Source: Cyprinodon diabolis
Lineage: Eukaryota > Chordata > Actinopteri > Cyprinodontiformes > Cyprinodontidae
NCBI GenBank assembly: GCA_030533445.1
Contig: CM060082.1
Coordinates: 33,871,817-33,935,816 of the forward strand
DNA length: 64,000 nucleotides
Reading direction: 5' to 3'
Under the pieces are notes generated by a model. The model saw nothing but the letters and a program-made list of their open reading frames with translations. It did not search any database and had not been told where the DNA came from. The position numbers were made by a program, and so were the translations under genes. Shown one piece after another: positions 1 to 39,000 of the stretch. Position 1 is the first letter of the stretch. Each line of letters opens with the position of its first letter.

Positions 1-26437
<26,437 letters not shown>

Positions 26438-26594
26438 CTTTACAAGAAAGCTCTGTTACTACAATTCAATAAAACACACAACTACGAACCACAGCAGGAT
26501 AAGAGCAGAGCGATCGCTTCCTTCTGCTGTAGTTTCTCTTCTTCCTCTCAATCAGACACAGAACTCATAGCGGATCCCCTCCCGCACACGGGCG

Positions 26595-26630
26595 TGGCCA
26601 ATCATTCACTGCTGCCGTATGACGTCACGC
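26595..26630 (-). promoter_or_regulatory. pdcd6 proximal promoter: CCAAT box and full CRE
   Basis: A palindromic CRE, TGACGTCA, lies at 26620-26627, and a GGCCAAT box at 26596-26602, about 160-190 bases upstream of the pdcd6 ATG. The surrounding 26280-26640 is the most CpG-rich stretch near the start, fitting a TATA-less broadly expressed promoter. The CRE would respond to CREB/ATF factors; that is inferred from the motif only. Confidence 0.6.
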
Positions 26631-26849
26631 CGTACGTCTTTTTCTGTGAAGTAAAAATAGAAAACTGTGAATAGTTTTTTCCATTTTGCTATAAGTTAAT
26701 GGACAATACGATGAGACAGCATGACTCGCATCAGCCGCTTCTTTTTATAAAAATATGTTGATGTAGATCTAGGAGAGGCTTTGGAAGAGGATTAGGGCCA
26801 TTGAAAAAAAAAAAAAGTTAATTTATTTTTAATTATAATATGGGAAAAA

Positions 26850-27397
26850 ACTCAGAATTCTGAGAAAAAAGTCAGACTTCTGAGGTTAAAGTTAGAATTC
26901 TGAGAAAAAAGTCAGGATCCTGAGGTTAAAGTCAGAATTCTGACAAAAAAGTCAGAATACTGAGGTTAAAGTCAGAATCCTGAGGTTAACGTCAGAATTC
27001 TTAGAAAAAAATCCGAATTCTGAGATTAAAGTCAGAATTCTGCGGGAAAAAAAATTCAGAATTCTGGGGTTAAAGTCAGAATTCTGCGGAAAAAAGTCAG
27101 AATTCTAAGAAAAAAGTCACAATTGTGAGATTAAAGTCAGAATTCTTAGGTTAAAGTCAGAATTCTGCGAAAAAAGTCAGAATTCTAAGATTAAAGTCAG
27201 AACTCTTAGAAAAAAATCCGAATTCTGAGATTAAAGTCAGAATTCTGAGAGAAAAAATTCAGAATTCTGGGGTTAAAGTCAGAATTCTAAGATTAAAGTC
27301 AGAATTCTGAGGTTATAGTCAGAATTCTAAGATTAAAGTCAGAATTCTGAGATTAAAATCAGAATTCTGAGAAAAAAAGTCAGAATTCTGAAAAAAG
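26850..27397. repeat. 20-bp EcoRI-rich minisatellite between pdcd6 and rec8
   Basis: About 27 units with consensus TCAGAATTCTGAGATTAAAG and a second form ending AAAAAAG. The core CAGAATTCTG is a perfect 10-bp palindrome containing an EcoRI site and is present in most units. The two forms partly alternate at 40 bp. It begins about 410 bases upstream of the pdcd6 start. Confidence 0.95.
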
Positions 27398-28069
27398 AAA
27401 GCAGGACCAGACCATGACACTACCAGCACTGTGTTTTACTATTTAGCATGGCACAGGATTCTCTATTTAGCAAGCTGTTTGCCAAATATAACGGCACACA
27501 CTAAGTTCCCATTTAGTTGTGTATTGTTTTTTCTTTAAAGGGGTTTTTAAATCTAATTATGCTGTCTTACATTTGGGAAAAGAGCTTTTATGTTTATGGT
27601 TGTGGAACTTTCCTACTTGATTTCCTTCTTGCCCAGTTTCTGTGTTGAAACATAAACACTGACCTTAACTGCAGCAAGGGGAACCTGCTGTTTGTTTTTT
27701 GTTTTAGTTTTGAAGATCAGTGCAAGAGGTGTTGCTTTTGGTACAGGGTTCAGATAGATTTTCTTTCCTTTAATAAATAAATCTTTATTTGTTGTTTTTT
27801 TGTCTGATATTAAAGGTTGTTAGACAATCTGGAACAAGGAAAATGCAAAGCTGTAAGTGAGTTAATACTTTTCCACACAACTTTTTCCAACAAATCTAAG
27901 ACAATTATTTTTTCTAATAAAAAAAAAACATTGCAAAATATCTAAAGCTGTTTGTCTCTTAAAAAGCCTCTAGATTAATGTTTTTGTAAACAAGTCATAA
28001 ATTGATTGAATGCATTTGAAAAATACCAGTTATTTGCCAAAAGAAACAACTTTTCTTTAGCTAAAGGCA

Positions 28070-29290
28070 GTGATGGAAAGAAACACAGTAAATTTACTTG
28101 ATTACTGTACTTAAGTACATTTTTTCAGTATCTATACTCTAACAGTTATTTTCACTCCACTAAATTCCAAGGCTGGTAATTATTACTCATTCCTTTTGGC
28201 TAAGCTTAGCTTTGTGTTCTGCTGTTGCTGCTTTTCTTACTTGAAATGCAATTAGCCACACTAAGTTACTAAAAGTTCTTTCTTAAGAAGAGATATCCTG
28301 GATCATTTAGCCATCTCTCCTTTTAAACACATCTGGGTTAAATGGCAGCTCATTAGTAAGCATATGCATAACTTTGACATGTAGAGGAGGTAGTAACTAC
28401 CTCCAGGGTAAATAACAAAAACATGCAAGATACCAGCCCTAAGGGACTGAATTTTGAAATCAGTTTTAGAGATTAACATTCCACAAATGTGAAAAACTCA
28501 GGCCAGATATTATTTGTCCTATTAAAAATTTTATTAAGGTTGAGTTGTTACAATGCTGCCAAGTGGTTCGGCACGATTCAATTCAATTCAGTTTATTTAT
28601 ATAGCACCAAATCACAACAAATGTCATCTCAAGGCACTTTACAGTTCACCAGATCATACAGTCAAATTGATTCAAAGTTTTCTATCTAAGGAAAACCAGT
28701 TGATTGCATTGAATCATTGACTCAAATGCAATCCCTCACACTAAGCATGCTTGTAGCGACAGAGGAGAGGAAAAACTCCCTTTTAACAGGAAGAAACCTC
28801 CAGCAGAACCAGGGTCAGTGTGAGCGACCATCTGCCAAGGCCGACTGGGGTTCAAGGAGACAGAAGCAGAGATACAAAAAGCAGCTGTAAAAGGCGGCCC
28901 CGTCCAGGAAACACACACCCGGGCAGACGAGCTCCGAGCCAAATAGAAATAATAATCCAACTATTTGTCCTTATTTTTGTGGCATTTTTATGCTGAAGTT
29001 CTTTACAGGTGGTGTAGGATTTGTAGGTCAGTGGTTCTATGTGTCAATACATCCGGTGATTTCAGAAAGGTACAAGATTCTGTAAAATTACTACCAAAAA
29101 TTTAATTTGTACTTGCAAATATTTAAATATTTTTAAACATCAGAGTCACTTTAAACATGAGTATTTCAGTACTTTAACTTAAGTAGATTTTTGATTGAGC
29201 AACTTTTCTTGTAGTTGAGTAGGATTTGATTATAAGTACCAGTACTTTTACTTGAGTACTACAGTTGTGTACTTCACCCACCGCTTGTTG
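28070..29290. mobile_element. Old TIR-element relic rich in AAGTA motifs, interrupted
   Basis: The left end GCAGTGATGGAAAG and right end CACCCACCGCTTG with inward AAGTACACAACTGTAGTACT resemble the ends of the better preserved element at 42884-43510. Sequence between is AT-rich and interrupted by repeat family A at 28570-28960. Confidence 0.5.
28570..28960 (-). repeat. Dispersed repeat family A, minus copy
   Basis: The longest continuous copy: TTCAATTCAGTTTATTTATA, ATCTCAAGGCACTTTACAGT, then AGCATGCTTGTAGCGACAG, GGCCGACTGGGGTTCAAGGA and on to about 28960. It shows the undisturbed order for comparison with 42681-43620. Confidence 0.8.
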
Positions 29291-29971
29291 AAAGGGGTCA
29301 AAAGTAGGTGGATATGACAAGTCATTCAACAACAAAAAAGTAAAATTATAACAATTTTCCTATAAAATGTTTAGATTGGGATCATTAGAGCACATTAGAA
29401 AAAATATGAAATAGTCCTGGAAGAGTTTATATCTCCTGAAGACAATGCATGGATGTTCTGGGAAAGCATTCATTAGCTCCCTCTAAAATGTACAAACATC
29501 AATCCCTCACTAATATTGTGCATTGAGGCTCAGTGTCCTCGAACAGTATAGAAATACAGTGCTTAATATCATTTTCTTTCAAGCAGAGGAAACCTGAAGT
29601 CTGCTACATGTGTTTTTTTCTGTTAACCAGTTTATCTTTTAAAAAACTTTAACATTATATTTTGTTTACTCATCTTTCAAAAACGTAAAATAAACGATAA
29701 CGTTTATCTTAAAGTAGCTTTTGAACATGTCTCCTCTTTAAGTCTGTCTTTAATAAGTCGTCAGTTTCTAAATTCAGTAGCCTACCATATGTAGCATGTA
29801 CCATAGTAAGGTACAAATGTTCAAAAACAAATAAAAATAGGAGTGAAGCTTTATTTTTATCACATCCTGAGCTGTTCTTTAAAAAAAAAATTGAAGAAAA
29901 AGTAAACATTCTAATTTCCTGTTTTACTGAACGCACCACTATTGTTTATTTTCAAACAGACTCCATCCAGT

Positions 29972-30091
29972 GATCTGATTGGTCGGTTCCGACCCGTTCG
30001 CGAGTAAATATTCAGCGCGTAAAATCCCCCTTTTCAAAAAAACAATCATTATCGGTAACTCTTTTGATTTGGAAAGTTAATTTCTTACAAT
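29972..30091 (+). promoter_or_regulatory. rec8 proximal promoter
   Basis: Within 120 bases of the rec8 ATG are an inverted CCAAT box (GATTGG, 29976-29981) and CG-containing motifs GTTCGCGAG and CAGCGCG (29997-30019) in otherwise AT-rich sequence. The CG motifs resemble E2F-type sites, which repress germ-line genes in somatic cells in mammals; this role is inferred. No TATA box at a proper distance is evident. Confidence 0.4.
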
Positions 30092-33000
30092 ATGTTTTAC
30101 TACCCAAACGTTCTCCATCGCCATTCTGGATGTTTTTCAACAATTTGGTAAGTTAAACAACTCTGATTGTTAACTTGTAACAAAATTAAAGATAGGAAAA
30201 TATTGAGCTCACAAGAATAATGGCGGCTTTTGATTTTCTTGAAATTATTTGTGATCTCTTTGATGATTAATCGTTTATTTTTGTGGTGTGTTGTTTTGAA
30301 ATGCTGAATATGTTTTGGCTATCAGGTTAGCAGCTACCTCACGCAACCGTGTTTCTCGCAGGGACTGTCTGGGTGTAAATGTGAAGCTGACATGGTAAGA
30401 ATGAAACTTCAAAAAATATATTTTAATAATACAAACTATAAAACAATCCCATGATTACCCGTCGGAGCGGCCATCTTAGTTTAGACCAAGCTGCTGTTCA
30501 GAAAAAATACACATTAATTGAGGCTAACCCTGCTGTATGACTTTAGACATTCTGATTCTGTCAGGCGCCGCATCCAGCCGGTGTTGTGCGAATTTCTGTT
30601 CCCCTGTAAAAAAGGTTCCCCCTGTGTCGGGAGCGCGCATTGCATCCAGACAGGTGGATCTGATTACCGGTATTTTCACTACGCTTCTGATCCATTTCTC
30701 GGTTAAAACAGCTCATATAACCATTTCAAGGTTCTAACATCCAGTTTAATCTACATATGTTGTTTACAAAATTGCAAAATAAATAAATAAACAGTCTTTT
30801 TCCATCTTATGTCACCTAAGCCTGACAGAAATAAAAGTCAGTCATTAAACACAGATTTCCAGCATATAGTCTGTATTTATCATTTTTCATTGCTGGATGG
30901 ATGGAATATATATATATATATATATATAATAGTTTGAAAAAGAGTTTTGGAAGAAGTTTAGACAAACTTAAAAAAAAACATTTAGTTAGAGACAACATAA
31001 ATTTACCATTCAATACGATTTGATAAAAAAAAAGTCTTGAAAATTACAAAAATAAACAAGAATTAACATAAAAAAATACTTGATAATTTTACTCTCTTTG
31101 TAAATCACATTACAACTAAGATTCTTCTATATATCAATCCATTAAAATACTGAATAATAATAATATACTATAAATATAGTGTTATAATATATTAATATTG
31201 CTTCTATTAATATCTAATTGCAAAATATATAGCTTTATATATTACATCCAGTTTCAGTTCAGTTTAATTAGTTTTTAATAAGAATAAATATGTGTAATCT
31301 AACTGAAAGGTCATTTTAAAATTAGTTTTGTTCTTTTAAGGGGTTTTATCATGTAAGAGATTATTGTAATATTATCTTTAACTTGTCTTACATGTGATTA
31401 AACTGAGATTAAAGGCGCCTCCTATTCATTCAGACAGCAGCTGTCTGAACTATGGTCTGACCCAAGATGGCGGCCCTGTACATAATGTCTATGTAATCAC
31501 CTATCTGAGCCAATAGTTGCCATCTGTCTGCATTGTTTTTGTTTTTTCTTACAAATATCCACAATCGTCTAAAGGAATTCACACATTTGTACTTTTTAAA
31601 ACTCCAACGAACAGAAATCCTTTACAAATACTTTGTGTTGGTTTATTACATTAAACCCCAATGAAATATATTGAATGTTTTGTTTGTAAAATGAGAAAAC
31701 CATGAACAAATTGAGAGTCTTTGTATTTAGTGTAGGAAATCATTTCTCTCTTCTTGTGTTTGTCGTTTACAGCAGCGACATCTTGGACTATGTCCTGGGA
31801 CAGGTCCCCCCCCCTCAGCCCCACCAGCCCAGGCCTCGCTTCTCCCTCTACCTGTCGTCTCAGCTGCAGTACGGCGTGGTCGTCGTCTACCACAAGCAGT
31901 GCAGCTTCCTGCTGGGTGAGATCAAATCTGCGCTGCTCACCTTTACTCATCCTTTCAGTTACCTTTAATTGATTTGTGAGGAAATGCAGGTTTTCGTATC
32001 AGGAAATCCTTCTCTGGTGTGAAACGTACACCGTGCTGCCATCACACCGTCTCTCTCACCCTGATATGATGAAAGCATGAGCCAATATGACGCTTATGAA
32101 ACCTGTAACCTTTATGTTTGTGGTTTTCCAGAGGAGGTTCAGCAATGTATCGGCCGCTGGCTCCGCTCTAAGCAACGTGCTCAAATCGACCTAGCTGAAT
32201 CTGACAGGTAAACGCCAACCGTGGGCCCACAGGAGGAAGTAAAGAGCAGACTTGGAGTGTTTTGCTAAGGTGGTGATGAATGATCTGAGCTCCTCGTGCG
32301 AGATACTCCATAAATATTTTATGAGCCGCAGTATGGAACCGAGGCAGCATGTGATCCTTCACGACTGCCTCACATAACTCATCCGTTTCATTTCCAAATG
32401 GTGAATTTTACACCACGCACTCCTTATTGTGTCGTGGATCCATTAAAACCTGCTGTCTGGAAAAACGCAGCAGGGAGATAAATGTCTGTTTTCTGACAGG
32501 ATGGCTCTGGATGTTCCTGATGACCTGAACCTGATGGAAAAAGCTGAGGGAGCTCAGGACCCTTTCTTTGGTCGGATGGCATCCCACCAGCTGCCCAGCC
32601 CTGATAAGCTGGTGGTGGTACGTTCAAAAACACACAGCACTAATGTTTATGCTATTTTACAGAGCCAGTTTGCTCTGGTTGTAACGAAGCATACAGAATA
32701 AACACTCAGTTGCTCCTCCGACGAATGTTTAGTGTGTAAATACTGGCAGGTTGGGTGGAGGTGAGAGCTTTACGTTTGCATTCGGATAGTTTTCACACCC
32801 TTCAACTACATTATAACATAAATAATAGACATAAATAAGGGGTAATAGAACATTTTTCAAATAAAAGATCTGAAAAGTGTGACCTGCACGTGTATCAACC
32901 CCCCTCCACTCTTGACCTGCCTTTTTTTGTTATTCTCTGTGTTTATTCAGATTTTCTGTTAAAGCTACAGTGTGTAATAATTACAGGGATATACAGTCAG

Positions 33001-36000
33001 AAATGTAATATATTATACATAACTATGTTATTTATCATCATCTACAAGCTCAGCCTCTTAACCTTAATATTTGCGTTGCCTTAGAATTTGTTATTTATAA
33101 TTACATAGGAGCGGGTCTCGCAGCCATGGAGGCAGACATCTTTGCGCTGAGGCAGCGCAGAGCCAACAAACTAGCGATTGCGAGATCGCCCATTACGCTC
33201 GAAAGTATCTACGGCAAGTTGAGAGAGATGAACTGAGACGGTACTGAACAATAGATGGCAGTATTAAAATTATCTATGTAAACAAACCTCATCACTTGAG
33301 AAGGTAGGTGATGCGGACGTCTTGGAAGACATTTTGTCCCGTAACGCTCGCCGTACTGTTGGGGGGGAGAAGCGGTGGGGGGGAGATGTTCATGTTGCTG
33401 CGGTCTGCAGTCTGGACGTTAGATGTCGCTGAAAATTACACACTGTAGCTTTAAGAGTTTAAAGGATTTAGAAGAAAATAATTGATCAAACAGCAACATG
33501 AAGATGGAGGACGGAGCAGCAATCTCAATCCATCAACCAGAAATAGATCTAATCTACATAGACAGGGGCGTCTATTTAACCTGGGAGAGAACAATGTAGA
33601 TACCAGGTGGTGGCAGCGTTATGGTGTGGAGATGCTTCTCTGCAGGGTCAGAATGATGGAAAAATGGATGTAGATAAAAACAGTAACCATTATTTTATCA
33701 TGCAGTGATGGAGAGCGTCATCGGGTTCTGGATGATGGCGTGGGTCGGCAGTATCTCCATACAGTCCAAATCAAAATTGCAGCTCCTGATACAGACTGCT
33801 GAAGGTGATGGGGAGAAATGAAAAGCTCTGCCTTCAGTCCATCTATGAGCCCTCTGTACTGCTGGACCCGTCCCACATCCTTCATAAGGAGTATGAGCTC
33901 CTGGCTTCTGGCAGAAGGTTCAGAATCCCAGAAACCAAACCGCTTTAAATGCCCCTTTATACCCACCTCCATCAAAATTAGAGATGCACGATATTGGGAT
34001 TTTGGCCGATATGCCGATATTTTAAAACTCATGTAGACGATAACCGATATCGATACCGATGTTAAAGCTGGACAAAAATAAGTAGTCATTGAAAATAGCA
34101 GTTTTGTTATCCATTTCCGACACTTTGAAAAATAATGTACTCAAATATATTTTCATACGCTAATATCAAATAGATTTTTAAAAATGCGGAATGGATCTAT
34201 TTTACTTTCAATCTCGTGAAATTTCATCGTTTTGTTACAAACTCGTGATATTTTGCAAATTCTTGTGAGATTTTGTTAGTAAAATAGATCGATACCGCGT
34301 CAATATATCAACATATAAAAATATGGCAAAATTTTGTGAATTTTTGGGGGATTTCGTAGCATAACGATAACATATAGCAATATTTCATTAGTAAAAGAGA
34401 TTGATATGGTGTTTTTAAACATAGCAATATATAAGCATATGAAGATATTGTGATATTTTAATGTACCAATATTTTTTCCCTCGTCTTTAGAAGTTTTTAA
34501 GTTTGTAAAAAAGACGTTTTTGAGGAAGAAGAAGAAGTAGTATTTTTTTTAGACTTTAGAAACTCAGAAGCTGATCAAATATCGGGCTAAATATCGGTGG
34601 GGTGGCCGATGTCCGATATTCAGTTTTAAGGCCGATACAGGCCAATACCGATAGGGGGCCGACTATATTGTGCATCCCTATTCAAAATTTCAAATTCTGT
34701 AAGGGAGAAATGGAAAGTGTACTTGCTGTTTCAGTATTGTACAGGGTTTCCACGGGTCATTAAAGCTGCAGTCTGTAACATTGAGAAGAGAGCAGACTTC
34801 GACTGAAAATTTGAAGAAAAACAGGTTTCACGCCACTCCCCCACCCTCTCTGCTTCACTCATGCCCCACCTCCAAGCTCCACCCCTCTCACAGCATCTGC
34901 GCGGCTACCGCATGCGACCAGAAGCGTCCAAGCAGCATACGTGGCAGCTCTTCCATTGACATCTTCTTTTTTGAAGTCTTTGCCGTGTAAGCAGTTGTCG
35001 GCAGGGGCAGTAAGGGCAGTTTCTCTTTCGCTGGTGGCTGTCGCTCCGCCATGACTTCCACGCCCGTCCTCCTGACTGCTGCAGCCGGGCGGCAGCGGCG
35101 GGATCAGCGGTGAGAGGGAGGGGGCGGGATTCAGCGTGTGTGAGCTGTGATTGACACTCCATCAGACGCTCCTCTGGCTGTGATTGGTTATTTTGTCTCG
35201 TCCCGAAATATTCTTTCCAGATTGAAATACAGGCAGTATGCGGGACCAATTGAAGCAGCTTTTTTCACAGGTTACATATCACATATACTGCTGTCTGGGC
35301 ATAGGGACAGTTTTAGCCAATATGACAAAAAAGTGATTTTTAAAAACTTACAGACTTCAGCTTTAAAAACCATTAAAAGTCATTAATCTTTTTTTTTAAA
35401 TTAAGGCCTTAATTGGCATTAAAATTCATTGAATGTGTTTATTGTGGCATTTAAAATGCTTTATTTAAAAAAAACGTTTATAAAAACAATTTCGTCAGAT
35501 ATATTTTTTCACGATATATTTGCGTGGAACTGCTTCCGGTTCATCGCAAAGCTGTATGTTCAGATAAGAAGCTAGAGAACGGGGGGGCGGAGGAATTCGG
35601 GACATGGCTGCAGCCTGTCGACAGGTACCTGTTGGTGGCATTAAAATTATTTCTAAGAGGGTTAAAAGAGCATTAAATTTGAGTTATTCATTCCTGCATT
35701 AACCCTGTTGTATGTTATTTTTAAATGTTTTTATTACTTTTTTTTGTGTATTGATTCTTTCTAATGGCAGTGGGGAAGAAGCTGTTCTGGAATCTGCTGG
35801 ACCTGCATCAGATGCTTGGAAGCCTCTTCTCCCCACTGCCCTCTGGGAAGCCTCCGATGCAGGTCCAGTTTCTTCCCCACTGCCATTAGACTGCTGAATG
35901 TTTAAACAAAAAAGAAAAAAAAAAGCGCTGAATGTTGGAAAACTGTAAATCATATCTCAGTATTGTGTTTGTATTTGATCACTGCTGCACTTTAAGAAAT

Positions 36001-39000
36001 GTTAATGCCTTCAGAACCGTACTGAACGAAATTTCATTTTGTTATACATCCTGTGTACAAAATGACAATAAAGTTTGTCTAAGTCGACTACTATGCACTG
36101 CACATTTGGGAACCATGACAACATGAGGGGTATATTCTATTCTAACCCTGGTGGGAAGATATCTTACGAAGATGAACCAGTTTTTTTTGTAACTCTAGTT
36201 AAAAGTTTGTTCCCTAAATCTGAATACAGTCATAACCTGACTGTATCCCATTATACCTTGGGAATAAACTCAGAAACCTCTTCAAAAGGGAATTTGTTTG
36301 TGTTCAGAATGTTATGTAATAAAAGCAACAGAAACCAAAACTTTAGTTGTTCCTAAAACTTGCAGCTCTGAATACAGAACTGAAATCCATTCAGATGCTG
36401 CAGGAACACATCTAGAATATTCTCACTCTCTCTTTCCCATGCCCTGTGTGCACTATGGCCGCACCCATAGAGCCCATAGTGCAGCCAGTTACTGCTCCTA
36501 CTCAGTATAAGGTGTAAAGGTGGAGTCATGGCTGAACTTTGTCCTTTTTTTCTTGTAATCTTTCAGAAAAACAGTCACTACCTCAGTATTCAACACTCCA
36601 CCATGTAAACAGCACAGAGCTTCAAAGACCTGAGCTGACTTTGATTTTAGGGGAACATGAACTGCAACCAGAATCAACTCTCTGATTTTAAGTCAGACTG
36701 AAAACATCTTTGACCCAAACTGTTGTGTTTAGAGCAAAGATGCTGATTAGATGATCAATGCGGCGATCTGTGTCCTAGAATAAAACCTCAGCATGGTTTT
36801 AGAGGCTGAGCTTCATTAAGTAAGGTTGTTCAATTGTACAAACCGCTTCTGATTTATATTTGATACACAACTGTTTTTTATTCATTTATGCAGGCAGAGT
36901 TTGAGTATGAAAGTTTGCAGCATTCCTTGGTTTGCAGCCCCAACATCAAACTGAATCATGAAGGTGAGTTTTACCTTTTATCTCAGACAGTCAGGGAGAC
37001 ATGAGGCGATTTAGCTGAGACTACACTGCAAAAATGATCTAAAAATGATAAACATTTCTTTAAAAGATTGTGTTTATGCTTAATTGAGTAATTAAATAAG
37101 ATAATTTTCCAATGGAATTAGTATTTTCACCCTTAAATAAGATAATTTTCCTATTTTAAATGAAAATATTTTTATTCTCACTTACCTGCCCATTTAAACG
37201 AATCACTTATTTAAAACAATTTTACAATTTTACTTAGATTAGATTTTCTTTCAATGTAGAGCTACAACTGACCTAAGTTCATCTCAAAGAAACACTTTCT
37301 GACCTGCAAATGATAGATCTGTTAAAACTAGATATAATTTAATCTATTATTGCAGTAGCAAAATAGTATTCAAAGTTAAAAATGTACCTTTGAATCCAAA
37401 GATATTTCAAAGAAAAATGTTTGGAAATAATTGTTTTATACAAAATCAGAGATGCCACCTACTGCTGCTGCTAAAACATCTTCTAGTGATGATAACTGGA
37501 CAATTTTGTGGTATAAAGTTAATATTTTACTTTATACAAAAATGGGTTCTGGGCGTGCAGGTGTCGCAGTGGTAAGTGCGCACGACACATGTACGGAGGC
37601 CTTAGTCCTCGACACGGCCTACCCGGGTTCGTAACCGGCCAGTGGTCCTTCTTATACCCCCTTTCCTGTCAGCCTACTGTCCAAAAAACGAGCCACTAGT
37701 GCTGTAAAAACGTTAAAAAAAATTAGATCGATCTACAGAGAAAAAAATGTACATATATATACAGGGTTTCCACAGGTCATTAAAAGTCATTAAATTATTA
37801 TTTTTTTGAATTAAGGCCTTAATTGGCATTAAAATTAATTAAATATGGTTGTTGTGGCATTTAAAATGCTTTATAAAAGAAAAAAAACGTTAATAAAATC
37901 AATTTCGTCAGATATAACTGGTTACATGTGTTTGCACGGATCTGCCTCCGGTTTCATCGTAAAGCCTTAGGTTCGGAAATGAAGCTCGAGGCGGAGAAAA
38001 GGCAAGAGAATATAAAAGATTTCAACAAAAGTGGATGGAAAACAAGGAATTCGGGACATGGCTGCAGCCTGCCGACGGTAAAGATGACAAAGGATTTCGC
38101 CACGTATTATATATATATATAAATGTATATATATATATATATATGCATATAAATATATATACAAATATATATAAGGGAGTCATAGTTACTTGTTGATGGC
38201 ATTAAAATTATTTCTAAGAGCATTAAAAGAGCATTAAATTAGAGTTTCCTGTATAAACCCTGATATAGTGAAAAATTTTACAAAATTATATATTAACCAG
38301 GATTATTGTTTATTTTATATATTATATCTATGTTGGCACCAGGTGCAGTTAGGAGGAAGGTCGTTCAGATTAAAAAAGAAACTAAACTCGCTGCTGGACA
38401 GCAACAGGTGTCATAGTTAGACTCCTTATCTGGAAAATAGAGGCGTCTGCCGAGGCACTCGGACTATTTGGCTGCGGTATGATGCTGTGGGCTTGTTTCT
38501 CCATTAAAAAGTCTGGAAAACATACTAGAGTACCTTTTAATTTAAAAGCAGACATGCGACCAAATCAACACAGGAATCAGAGACGATTTGTATGGTTTCC
38601 ATGGTCATCTCAACCCTTAGAGCTGCACCAAGAGGAATTGAATTTATTTTCCTGTGTTAAATTGTTGCCTTCTGCTGAATTTTCAATGTATAGCTTAAAA
38701 AGAAAAAGGTTATTTCAGTTTGTAGAGTGGGCTTCAGATGAGCTATAACTGGTGGTGCATATGTTTGGCCTATAAATTAGTCTGCATGCCGCCAACATCC
38801 GATAACAACATCTCTTTTCACTACCAGAGCTGATTCATGCATCATCCCCCTTCCTGTGTGACAGCTCTGTTTTGTTTTCGGACCTCATGGTTCTGCTTGT
38901 CCCTAACTAGATCTCAGCCTGCCTGCGGCCGCCATCACGCTAACAGAGAAGGAGCAGTTTGTCATCAACGCTGCTGAGGTAAACACTCTGTCAGGGTTCG

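Noticed and set aside
33482..33673. Possible Tc1/mariner transposase piece (GGTGGTGGCAGCGTTATGG)
   Set aside because: Only a short resemblance; no transposase motif before or after and no Tc1-type ends.
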